A stretch of 64,000 nt of DNA from Streptomyces sp. CNQ-509 (GTDB taxonomy: Bacteria > Actinomycetota > Actinomycetes > Streptomycetales > Streptomycetaceae), in assembly GCF_001011035.1 (NCBI RefSeq), contig NZ_CP011492.1, positions 6,503,447 to 6,567,446 of the forward strand, written 5' to 3'. A model generated the notes under the pieces. It was not told the DNA's origin. It did not search any database and worked only from the letters and a program-made list of their open reading frames with translations. Positions 49,673 through 57,337 of this stretch are shown one piece after another; within the stretch, counting starts at the first letter, position 1; every line of letters starts with the position of its first letter. Made by a program: the position numbers and the translations under genes.

Positions 49673-49866
49673 GCGGGCGGGCGGCGCCGTTCTACTGCCC
49701 GTACTGCGGCGACGAGGACCTGCGCCCGTCCGAAGAGGGGACCTCCCGCGGAGAAGGCACAGCGTGGGAGTGCAGGGCCTGCAATCGCGCTTTCAAGCTC
49801 TCGTTCCTCGGGCTGCTGGCCGACGGCCTGCGTCCCGACAGCGATGGAGGGAACCACAACCGATGA
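49669..49866 (+). CDS. Small CxxC zinc-ribbon protein
   Basis: 65-residue protein with FYCPYCG and WECRACNRAF, two CxxC pairs that would bind zinc or an iron-sulfur centre. The GTG start overlaps the sulfite reductase stop (GTGA) and its own stop overlaps the cysH ATG. A protein like this sits between sulfite reductase and cysH in other streptomycetes; the role is unknown. It could assist electron transfer or assembly (inference). Confidence 0.85.
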   Translation: MSGRAAPFYCPYCGDEDLRPSEEGTSRGEGTAWECRACNRAFKLSFLGLLADGLRPDSDGGNHNR

Positions 49867-50576
49867 CGGTCATCGATGACGCGGATACCGATACCGCCGA
49901 TACCGCGGCGCTTGCCGAGCAGGCCGGCCGCGAACTGGAGGACGCCCCGGCGCTGGAGATCCTGCGCTGGGCCGCGGACACGTTCGGCAAGCGCTTCTGT
50001 GTCACCTCGTCCATGCAGGACATGGTCGTCGCCCATCTGGCGTCCCGTGCGATGCCGGGCGTGGACGTCCTCTTCCTCGACACCGGCTACCACTTCCCCG
50101 AGACCATCGGCACCCGCGACGCGGTCGCCGCCGTCATGGACGTGAACGTCGTCTCGCTCACGCCCCGGCTGACGGTCGCGGAGCAGGACGCCGAGTACGG
50201 CCCGCGGCTGTACGAGCGCAACCCCGACCTGTGCTGCGCGCTGCGCAAGATGCAGCCGCTGGAGGACGGCCTGGCCGCGTACGACGCCTGGGCCACGGGC
50301 CTGCGCCGCGACGAGTCGCCGACGCGGGCGAACACCCCGGTCGTCGGCTGGGACGCCAAGCGGCGCAAGGTGAAGGTCTCGCCGATCGCCCGCTGGACCG
50401 AGGAGGACGTGCAGGCGTACGTCGCCGAGCACGGCGTGCTGACCAACCCGCTGCTGGCCGACGGCTACCCCTCCATCGGCTGCGCGCCCTGCACCCGCCG
50501 CGTCGCCCCCGGCGAGGACGCCCGCGCCGGCCGCTGGGCGGGCTTCGCCAAGACCGAGTGCGGCATCAACGTCTGA
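49863..50576 (+). CDS. cysH: Phosphoadenylyl-/adenylyl-sulfate reductase
   Basis: 237-residue reductase that turns activated sulfate into sulfite. The PP-loop domain shows SSMQDMVV and LDTGYHFPET. The iron-sulfur cysteines C124-C125 (LCCALRK) and C207/C210 (GCAPC) are all present, which marks the APS-reducing type, and the catalytic C233 is in the C-terminal ECGINV. It overlaps the upstream zinc-ribbon gene by 4 bp. In streptomycetes cysC, cysD and cysN normally follow; here the next gene is a siroheme chelatase instead. Confidence 0.93.
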   Translation: MTVIDDADTDTADTAALAEQAGRELEDAPALEILRWAADTFGKRFCVTSSMQDMVVAHLASRAMPGVDVLFLDTGYHFPETIGTRDAVAAVMDVNVVSLTPRLTVAEQDAEYGPRLYERNPDLCCALRKMQPLEDGLAAYDAWATGLRRDESPTRANTPVVGWDAKRRKVKVSPIARWTEEDVQAYVAEHGVLTNPLLADGYPSIGCAPCTRRVAPGEDARAGRWAGFAKTECGINV

Positions 50577-50628
50577 TTCCGCCGCGACCCAACCGAGCCC
50601 CAACCGGACCGTCCTAGCGTTGCGAGCC

Positions 50629-51384
50629 ATGCATCCCGTACTGCTGATCGTCGCCCACGGCAGCCGCGACCCGCGGCACGCAGCCACCGTCGCCGCGCTC
50701 GCGGCGCGGGTGGCGGCGGCGCGGCCGCACGCGCGGGTGGAGACCTGCTACCTGGACCACTGCGCCCCGCGGGTGCCGCGGGCGCTGCGGCGGCTGTACG
50801 ACGAGGGCGTACGTGACGTCGTGGCGCTGCCGCTGCTGCTGGCCCGCGCCTTCCACGCCAAGTCCGACATCCCCGTCGTCCTGGACGAGGTACGGGCCGC
50901 GCTGCCGCGGCTGCGCGTCGTGCAGGGCGGCGTGCTCGGCCCGGACGCGCTGCTGACGGCGGCGCTGGACCGCCGGATGGCGGCGGCGGGGCTGCACCTG
51001 CCCGCGGAGCGGGCCCGCACGGGCGTCGTGCTGGCCGCGGCGGGCTCCTCCGACCCGGAGGCGATCGCGAGCGTCGCCGAGACCGCGGGGGAGTGGCGGC
51101 GTACCGCCGGATGGTGCGCCGTGCGGCCCGCGTTCGCCTCCGCGGCACCACCCCGTACGGCCGACGCCGTCCGCGCGCTGCGCGCGGACGGCGCCGAGCG
51201 GGTGGCGGTGGCGCCTTACGTCATCGCCCCGGGCTTCCTGCCGGACCGCATCGTGCGGGGCGCCACCGAGGCGCGGGCGGACGTGCTCGCGCCGGTGCTG
51301 GGGGCGGCGCCGGAACTGGCGCTGCTGCTCGCACGGCGCTACGACGAGGCGTGCGCGACGCAGCCCCTGCCGCTCTCCGCGTAA
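50629..51384 (+). CDS. Sirohydrochlorin chelatase (CbiX/SirB-like)
   Basis: 251-residue class II chelatase built of two similar halves. The first-half metal/tetrapyrrole site starts LLIVAHGSRDPRH (His10) and includes LLLARAFHAKSDIPVVL; the second half has VLAAAGSSDPEA and APGFLPDRI. It inserts iron (or cobalt) into sirohydrochlorin, making the siroheme needed by the sulfite reductase upstream. The ATG at 50629 has TAGCGT eight bases upstream and no ribosome binding site, so it may have its own leaderless transcript besides readthrough from cysH, 52 bp away. Confidence 0.87.
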   Translation: MHPVLLIVAHGSRDPRHAATVAALAARVAAARPHARVETCYLDHCAPRVPRALRRLYDEGVRDVVALPLLLARAFHAKSDIPVVLDEVRAALPRLRVVQGGVLGPDALLTAALDRRMAAAGLHLPAERARTGVVLAAAGSSDPEAIASVAETAGEWRRTAGWCAVRPAFASAAPPRTADAVRALRADGAERVAVAPYVIAPGFLPDRIVRGATEARADVLAPVLGAAPELALLLARRYDEACATQPLPLSA

Positions 51385-51568
51385 CGCCGGAGCACCGCCC
51401 GCCGGTACGGGGCCGCAAGGCGGGCGTCGGGGCCGGTCCGGGAGGCACGCCGTGCCTCTGCGGAGCGGCTTGTCAGTGGCGGGTGCGGAGAGTCCGCCTG
51501 CCTGCGGAGTACGAGCTTCTCCGCACCGGTTCGCCGATAGGCTCAAGGCCGCGCGCTAGCGCCCCGGG
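51385..51568. promoter_or_regulatory. Convergent gap with hairpin and orphan damage-type promoter motif
   Basis: The gap lies between convergent genes. A hairpin GAGGCA-CGCCG-TGCCTC at 51442-51458 may terminate both. Just after it, TTGTCAGTG (51470-51478) is followed nine bases later by GAGAGT (51488-51493), a plus-strand DNA-damage-type promoter motif. It would transcribe antisense into the NHL-repeat gene; no ORF with a ribosome binding site follows. Confidence 0.45.
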
Positions 51569-52600
51569 TCAGCCCGGCACCCGGCGCCACTTGCGGAGGC
51601 TGATCAGCTCGCGGGGCGGGGTCAGTTTGCTGCCGACCTCGACGTACGAGACCTCCGCCGCGTAGACGTCACCCGCCGAGTCGACCGCGATGCTGTGCAG
51701 CCAGTTGAAGCTCGCCGGGGACTCCCCGGGGAGGTCCGCGCCGAAGCGGGTGATCTCGTGGCCCGCGGCGTCGAAGACGCGGATCTTGTGGCCGATGCCG
51801 GGGACGCCGTGCTGGATCGGGGGCGGGCCCTGTTCCGCCACGTAGAGGCGGGTGCCGGGACCCGTTCCCGTGGCGCAGACCGCGACCGCCTTGTGGGCGT
51901 GCCAGGTGGTGCGGAAGTCGCCGGTGCGGGAGAAGACCTGGACGCGGTGGTTCTCGCGGTCGCAGACGACCACGGTGCCGTCGCCGTCGGCGGCGTCCGC
52001 GAGCGTCAGCGCGTGCGGGAGGCTGAAGCTGCCCGGGTCGGTGCCGGGGGTGCCCCAGGAGGCGAGGTGGCGGCCGGTGGCGTCGTAGTGGTGGACGCGG
52101 GAGTTGCCGTAGCCGTCGGTGACGAAGACGTCGCCGGTGCGCGGGCATATCGCCACGTCCGTGGGGCGGTTGAAGGGCTCGCCGCTCTGGAAGCCGCTGG
52201 GCTCGCCGGTGCCGAGGGTCAGCAGGGTGGTGCCGGTGCGGTCGGTCTTGGTGATCGTGTTGCCGACGTCGTCGACGAGCCAGAGGTGGTCCTCGTGGTC
52301 GACGGTGACCGCGTGCGGCCGGGTGAAGCGGCAGCCGCGCCAGCGCGGCTGGACGTTGCCGTACGGGTCCTCGTACAGCTCGGTGCCGAGGTACGGGGTG
52401 TCGTTGCCCCACATGTCGACAACGTTGCCATCCGGGTCGAAGACGAGCACCGGCATGTTGCCGCGGTTGAAGACGTAGACGCGGTCGGCCGAGTCGACGG
52501 CCACCGAGGTCGCTTCCCTGAGCCAGATCCCGTGCGGGATCTTCGCCCAGAGGGGGACGGGTTCGTAGACGGTGTCACTGGTCGCGGGCGCGACGGGCAT
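51569..52600 (-). CDS. NHL-repeat (six-bladed propeller) protein
   Basis: 343-residue soluble protein without a signal peptide. NHL-type repeats recur: SVAVDSADRVYVFNRGNMPVLVFDPDGNVV, TRPHAVTVDHEDHLWLVDD, RPTDVAICPRTGDVFVTDGYGNSRVHHYD, SLPHALTL and IAVDSAGDVYAAEVSY. It resembles peptidyl-alpha-hydroxyglycine lyase-like propellers; catalysis is not established. ATG has GGAGGAAG close upstream. The next minus-strand gene upstream, a GAF regulator, ends 54 bp away, so cotranscription is possible. Confidence 0.85.
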   Translation of the reverse strand: MPVAPATSDTVYEPVPLWAKIPHGIWLREATSVAVDSADRVYVFNRGNMPVLVFDPDGNVVDMWGNDTPYLGTELYEDPYGNVQPRWRGCRFTRPHAVTVDHEDHLWLVDDVGNTITKTDRTGTTLLTLGTGEPSGFQSGEPFNRPTDVAICPRTGDVFVTDGYGNSRVHHYDATGRHLASWGTPGTDPGSFSLPHALTLADAADGDGTVVVCDRENHRVQVFSRTGDFRTTWHAHKAVAVCATGTGPGTRLYVAEQGPPPIQHGVPGIGHKIRVFDAAGHEITRFGADLPGESPASFNWLHSIAVDSAGDVYAAEVSYVEVGSKLTPPRELISLRKWRRVPG

Positions 52601-52654
52601 CGCTTCCTCCCCTGCAGACGCGTGGGCGGGCGATCATAGCCCGCGCGGGCGAAC

Positions 52655-54001
52655 TCAGCGGCGCGCGGCCAGCACCGCGGGGGCCGTGGACCGGGGGAGC
52701 AGGTCGTCGGGGCGGCTGGGGAGCAGGAGCTGGACGTCGAGTTCGTCGGAGAAACGATACGGCCGGTGCGCCAGCAGCCCGCCCAGCTTCCGGCGCAGCC
52801 GGGACAGCTCCGCCCGTACGGTCACGGTACGCCCCGGGTCGCCGAAGAGCGCGTCGGCCAGCGCCGTGGAGCTGAACCCGTCGCGGTGCACCGCCAGCAG
52901 ATACAGCAACTCCGCGTGCCGCGGGCTCACCTGCCGCGACCACCGCCCCGCGCCGCCCAGCACCATCAGGCTCGGCGACGCCGGCCGGGTCAGGTCCAGC
53001 ACTACCCGCGTCGGCGGGGCCGCGGACCCCTCCGGCTCCACCCGTACCAGCCATCCGCCGCCCGGCAGCGGCTCCAGCGCACACCGCCCGAGCCCCGGCA
53101 GCACGCACGCGCCCGCCGCAGGCGACTTCGGCAGCGCCACCCGCTCCGGCGGCGCCATCCCGGTGGCCGCCGCCGCCCAGCCGTGCTCGTCGACGGCCAG
53201 CACCCGGCCGCCGATGCCGGCGAGCACGGGCGCCGCGACGGCCCGCAGCCGCCCCATCGCCGTCCAGTGCCGGTCGCGCAACTCGCCCTCCGCGACCCGG
53301 CCGACGGCGGTGACGAACGCCAGCGAGATCGTCGGCATCGTGCGTGCGGGTCCCGTGACGTTGACCACGCCGAGCAGCCGCCCGTCGCGCGGGTCGGTGA
53401 GCGGCGCGGCGGCGCAGCTCCACCGGTGGCAGTTGCGGAGGAAGTGCTCGTCGCCGTAGACGCCGACGGGGCGGCCGGTCGCCAGCGCGGTGCCGATGCC
53501 GTTGGTGCCCGCGGAGTCCTCGCTCCAACTCGCGCCCTCCGCGAGGCCGATGCGGCTCACCGCCTTGAGCATCGCGCGCTCGCCCTCCCGCCACAGCACC
53601 ACGCCGTCGGCGTCGGCGACCACGACGACGTGCTCGGGCACGCTCTCCCCGGCCGGGATCAGCCCGTCGCACAGCACCTCGCGCAGGACACCGACGCCCG
53701 CCGTACGCCGCCGCCACTCCAGCTCCGCGACGCCCACCCGCCGGGGGCGGCCGTCCTCGCGGTCCAGGCCGCGCTCCTCCGCGCGGCGCCACGAGTCGCC
53801 GATCAGCTCGCGTGGCACGTGGGCGGCCGGCCGCAGTTCCGGCACGGAGACCGCGTACGCCTCGGCGGCCCGCGCGCCGCCCGTACGGCCGCCCGCGGCG
53901 CCGCCCGTCAGCGCCCGTCCCCAGGCGGTCCGCGGGCCACGCGCCCGGCTCCGCTGCCGGTTCCCCCGCCCGCTGCCGCCCGCATCCGCACTTTCCGGCA
54001 C
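52655..54001 (-). CDS. GAF-domain transcriptional regulator
   Basis: 448 residues. A basic, low-complexity N-terminus is followed by an AcoR-like sensory region with a GAF domain at about 110-235 (VPEHVVVVADADGVVLWREGER, GTNGIGTALATGRPVGVYGDEHF, PLTDPRDGRLLGVVNVTGP). The C-terminal 90 residues form a winged-helix-like module with SPRHAELLYLLAVHRDGFSSTALADALFG and RTVTVRAELSRLRRKLGGLL. There is no AAA+ domain, which fits the lack of sigma-54 in streptomycetes. The GTG at 54001 has GGGGAG upstream. Target genes are unknown; the neighbouring NHL gene is one candidate. Confidence 0.85.
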   Translation of the reverse strand: MPESADAGGSGRGNRQRSRARGPRTAWGRALTGGAAGGRTGGARAAEAYAVSVPELRPAAHVPRELIGDSWRRAEERGLDREDGRPRRVGVAELEWRRRTAGVGVLREVLCDGLIPAGESVPEHVVVVADADGVVLWREGERAMLKAVSRIGLAEGASWSEDSAGTNGIGTALATGRPVGVYGDEHFLRNCHRWSCAAAPLTDPRDGRLLGVVNVTGPARTMPTISLAFVTAVGRVAEGELRDRHWTAMGRLRAVAAPVLAGIGGRVLAVDEHGWAAAATGMAPPERVALPKSPAAGACVLPGLGRCALEPLPGGGWLVRVEPEGSAAPPTRVVLDLTRPASPSLMVLGGAGRWSRQVSPRHAELLYLLAVHRDGFSSTALADALFGDPGRTVTVRAELSRLRRKLGGLLAHRPYRFSDELDVQLLLPSRPDDLLPRSTAPAVLAARR

Positions 54002-54315
54002 AACACTCCCCGCTGGCCCGTCCGTTCAGCCGGTCCGGGTCAATGGTGCACGCGCCACCGCCCCTCCGCCCACCTCTTGGACCAAACCGGTCATGTCGCC
54101 ACAGCACGCTGCAACGGTGTGCAACCTTTGCGTGCGCGCGTGCGCGCGGAGTTGAGTAGGGGCCGGGTTGACGAGCGGAGGGGGTGCCGAGTCGGCGCGG
54201 CACCGCTTTCCGACGCCCTGACACAGCGGAAGGTCACCTCCCCGCCCTGCGGGAGGGACCTTCCGCTGTCGCGTGCCCTGCCGCAACCGCTCAGGCGGCT
54301 TTTCCGACCGGAGCA
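54002..54315. promoter_or_regulatory. Promoter region of the GAF regulator
   Basis: This 314-bp gap has no gene. On the minus strand GTTGCA is repeated in GGTTGCACACCGTTGCAGC near 54110-54128, a possible regulator site. A GCGTGCGCGCGTGCGCGC simple run lies near 54130-54150. The acyl-CoA dehydrogenase terminator at 54224-54268 is listed separately. Confidence 0.4.
54224..54268 (-). terminator. Terminator of the acyl-CoA dehydrogenase gene
   Basis: CAGCGGAAGGTC (54224-54235) pairs perfectly with GACCTTCCGCTG (54257-54268); an inner CCTCCC/GGGAGG pair extends the structure. It begins about 48 bp downstream of the dehydrogenase stop. Confidence 0.8.
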
Positions 54316-55974
54316 CTACGAGACCGCGGGCACCGGCCGGGCCCGGTCCACCACCGCGCGCAGGTCCAGCCCGTGCGGCAGCGTCCCCAGCTCCGTACCC
54401 CACTCGCCGCCCAGCCGCGAGGCGCAGAAGGCGTCCGCGACCGCGGCGGGCGCGTGCCGTACGAGGAGCGCTCCCTGCAGCACCAGCGCCAGCCGCTCCG
54501 CGAGCCGGCGCGCCCGGGACTCGACGCCCGCCAGGTCCGCCACTTCGGTGAGCAGGTCCTTCACCGCCCGGTCCAGCCGGTGGTCGGCGCCGCGGGCCCG
54601 GCCGATCTCGGTGAGCACGGCGTCCACCGCCCGCGGCTCCCGCCCCAGCGCGCGCAGCAGGTCGAGCGCCTGGACGTTGCCCGAGCCCTCCCAGATCGAG
54701 TTCAGCGGCGCCTCGCGCAGCAGCCGCGGCATCCCCGACTCCTCCACGTACCCGTTGCCGCCCAGGCACTCCAGGGCTTCCGCCGCCACCGGCGTGCACC
54801 GCTTCGTCACCCAGTACTTCGCCGCCGGCACCGCCAGCCGCAGGAACGCCAGTTCCTCGTCCGTGCCCGCGTCGTACGCCGCCGCCAGCCGCAGCGCCAG
54901 CGCCGTCGCGGCCTCCGACTCCAGCGCCAGGTCCGCCAGCACGTTGCGCATCAGCGGCTTGTCGGCGAGGACCCCGCCGAACGCCGCGCGGTGCGTGCAG
55001 TGGTGCACCGCCTGCGCCACCGCCTGCCGCATCACGGCCGCCGCGGCGGTCGCGCAGTCGACCCGGGTGGCGGCGACCATCTCGATGATCGCCGGGATCC
55101 CGCGGCCCTCCTCGCCGACCCGCCAGGCGAGCGTCGTGCCGTCGAACTCGACCTCCGCGGAGGCGTTCGAGCGGTTGCCGAGCTTGTCCTTGAGCCGCTG
55201 GAGCAGGAAGGTGTTGCGGCTGCCGTCCGGCAGCACGCGCGGCAGCAGGAAGCAGGTGGGCCCGCCGGACCCGGGGCCGTCCGGCGTCTGCGCGAGCACC
55301 AGGAAGGCGTCCGACATCGGCGCCGAGCAGAACCACTTGTGGCCCGTCAGGGCGTACGCACCGTCCCCGGCGGGCTCCGCCCGGGTGGTGTTGGCCCGTA
55401 CGTCCGAGCCGCCCTGCTTCTCCGTCATCCCCATGCCGGCCAGCGCACCCGCCTTCGCGGCGGCGGGCGCCAGGCCCGGCTCGTACGTCCGCGAGGTGAG
55501 CAGCGGCTCCCACACCGCCGCCAGCTCCGGCTGCGCGCGCAGCGCGGGCACCGCGGCGTGCGTCATCGACAGCGGGCAGCCGTGCCCCGCCTCGGCCTGC
55601 GTCCACACCAGGAACCCGGCCGCCCGCCGCACGTGCCCGTCAGGACGCCCCCAGGCGTCCGTCAGCCCGGCCGCCACCCCGCGTGCCAGCAGCCGGTGCC
55701 ACGAGGGGTGGAAGGAGACCTCGTCGAGGCGGTGGCCGTAGCGGTCGTGGGTGTGCAGCACGGGCGGCGAGGCGTTCGCCTCGGCGCCCCACCGCTGCGC
55801 CTCGGCGGAGCCGGCCGCCCGGCCGAGAGCGGTCAGCTCCGCGTCCGCCTCGGCGTGCCGCTCGGGCGCGACGTACCGCTCGACCGCCTCGGTGAGGGCC
55901 GCGTCGGCGGCGTAGACGTCGTAGCCGACCAGGGGCGGTGCCTGATTCGTCACTGTATGAGTACCTGCTGCCAT
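54316..55974 (-). CDS. Acyl-CoA dehydrogenase, AidB-like
   Basis: 552-residue FAD enzyme. The AidB-type N-terminal extension (APPLVGYDVYAADAALTEAV) precedes the acyl-CoA dehydrogenase core, with GMGMTEKQGGSDVRANTTRA as the FAD-binding middle region and NSIWEGSGNVQALD near the C-terminus. In Escherichia coli AidB responds to alkylation damage and binds DNA; actinomycete members are of uncertain function. The ATG at 55974 has no ribosome binding site but a TACCGT -10 seven bases upstream, so it is probably leaderless. It is divergent from the BrkB-type gene with 18 bp between start codons. Confidence 0.88.
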   Translation of the reverse strand: MAAGTHTVTNQAPPLVGYDVYAADAALTEAVERYVAPERHAEADAELTALGRAAGSAEAQRWGAEANASPPVLHTHDRYGHRLDEVSFHPSWHRLLARGVAAGLTDAWGRPDGHVRRAAGFLVWTQAEAGHGCPLSMTHAAVPALRAQPELAAVWEPLLTSRTYEPGLAPAAAKAGALAGMGMTEKQGGSDVRANTTRAEPAGDGAYALTGHKWFCSAPMSDAFLVLAQTPDGPGSGGPTCFLLPRVLPDGSRNTFLLQRLKDKLGNRSNASAEVEFDGTTLAWRVGEEGRGIPAIIEMVAATRVDCATAAAAVMRQAVAQAVHHCTHRAAFGGVLADKPLMRNVLADLALESEAATALALRLAAAYDAGTDEELAFLRLAVPAAKYWVTKRCTPVAAEALECLGGNGYVEESGMPRLLREAPLNSIWEGSGNVQALDLLRALGREPRAVDAVLTEIGRARGADHRLDRAVKDLLTEVADLAGVESRARRLAERLALVLQGALLVRHAPAAVADAFCASRLGGEWGTELGTLPHGLDLRAVVDRARPVPAVS

Positions 55975-55992
55975 GACAGCTACGGTAGGCAG
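55975..55992. promoter_or_regulatory. Overlapping divergent leaderless promoters
   Basis: Only 18 bp separate two divergent start codons. The centre CTACGGTAG supplies TACGGT (55981-55986) for the plus strand, six bases from the BrkB GTG, and TACCGT (55987-55982) for the minus strand, seven bases from the dehydrogenase ATG. Both fit the TAnnnT -10 rule, so the two -10 boxes share five base pairs. Confidence 0.6.
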
Positions 55993-57216
55993 GTGGGAGC
56001 AGATCGGGAAACGGGTGCGGAACTGGGCGGACGCGGCAAACCCCGCGGCCGGCTGGGCCGGGCCCGCGCCCTGTACCAGAACCTTCCCAAGCGCCGGGTC
56101 GCCTGGCTGCTGCTGAAGGACACCGTCAATTCCTGCATGCAGTACCGCGTCATCGGGCTCGCCGCCGAGGCCGCGTTCTTCAGCCTGCTCTCGCTGCCGC
56201 CGCTGCTCCTCGGCCTCCTCGGCCTGCTGGGCTACTTCGACCAGTGGCTCATCGACGTCGAGACCATCCGGCACAACATCATCGACGCCTCCGACACGGT
56301 CATGACCGCCAAGGGCGTCGACGAGATCGTCCGCCCACTGCTCGACGACGTCACCCGCGGCGGGCGCGCCGACCTGATCTCCTTCGGCTTCGCGCTCGCG
56401 CTCTGGTCGGGCTCGCGGGCGGTGAACGTCTTCATCGACACCATCACGATCATGTACGGGCTCGAAGGCCACCGCGGCATCGTCAAGACGCGGCTGCTGG
56501 CGTTCGGGCTCTACCTCGTGGCACTGGTCATGGGCGTGGTCGCGCTGCCGCTGATGGTGGCGGGGCCGGACGCGGTGGTGACGCTGCTGCCGTGGAGCGA
56601 GACGGCCGTGCGGGTGCTGTACTGGCCGGTCGTCGTGGTGCTCTCCGTCGCCTTCCTCACGACGCTCTACCACGCGGCCGTCCCCGTGCGCTCACCCTGG
56701 CGCGAGGACCTGCCGGGGGCGCTGGTGGCGCTCGGCATGTGGCTGCTGGGCAGCGTGCTGCTGCGGCTCTACCTGGTGAACGCGGTGGAGGGCCCGACGA
56801 TCTACGGGTCGCTGGCCGCGCCCGTCGCGGTGCTGCTCTGGTTCGGCGTGTCGGCGTTCGCGGTGCTGGTCGGCGCGGCGGTCAACGCCGCGTTCGACCG
56901 CGTCTGGCCGTCCGTCGCCACCGCCACCGGCCGCGCCGAGACCGCGCGCGCCCGGGAGGAGGCGGCGGCCCGGCTGGTCGCGGCGGCCTCGGCGGAGCGG
57001 CAGGCGCGCCTGCGCGGACTCGACGGGGACGCCTCCGCGGAGGAGCGGGCGCGGGAGCCCGAGCCGGAGTGGGCGGAGGAAGAGGAGGAGGCGGCGGAGG
57101 AGAGCCGCAGGGCGGCGGCGAAGGGCCGGCCGGCGCAGCCGCCGGAGCGGAAGGGGCCGGCGGAGTGGGACGATCCGGCTGACCGGGTGGACGGGGACCG
57201 GCACGAGGTCAAGTGA
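55993..57216 (+). CDS. BrkB/YihY-family membrane protein
   Basis: 407-residue protein. The N-terminal 45 residues are basic. About six transmembrane helices follow (AAEAAFFSLLSLPPLLLGLLGLLGY, ALALWSGSRAVNVFIDTITIMYG, AFGLYLVALVMGVVALPLMV, AVLLWFGVSAFAVLVGAAVNA), the YihY/virulence factor BrkB pattern. The C-terminal 80 residues are charged and Glu-rich (EWAEEEEEAAEESRR), likely cytoplasmic and disordered. Function unknown; the family is sometimes misnamed ribonuclease BN. The GTG start is probably leaderless, driven by the shared promoter next to the AidB-like gene. Confidence 0.85.
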   Translation: MGADRETGAELGGRGKPRGRLGRARALYQNLPKRRVAWLLLKDTVNSCMQYRVIGLAAEAAFFSLLSLPPLLLGLLGLLGYFDQWLIDVETIRHNIIDASDTVMTAKGVDEIVRPLLDDVTRGGRADLISFGFALALWSGSRAVNVFIDTITIMYGLEGHRGIVKTRLLAFGLYLVALVMGVVALPLMVAGPDAVVTLLPWSETAVRVLYWPVVVVLSVAFLTTLYHAAVPVRSPWREDLPGALVALGMWLLGSVLLRLYLVNAVEGPTIYGSLAAPVAVLLWFGVSAFAVLVGAAVNAAFDRVWPSVATATGRAETARAREEAAARLVAAASAERQARLRGLDGDASAEERAREPEPEWAEEEEEAAEESRRAAAKGRPAQPPERKGPAEWDDPADRVDGDRHEVK

Positions 57217-57337
57217 CCGCGGGCGTAGCCGCTGCCCGACGGTGGAAGGCACCCGAGCGTGGTCGGCGCTCCCGCGGACACCTGTCGCCTGCCCGTGTCG
57301 TCGCCCGCTGCCCCGGCCGCCCCGTCCCGCCGCCGCC

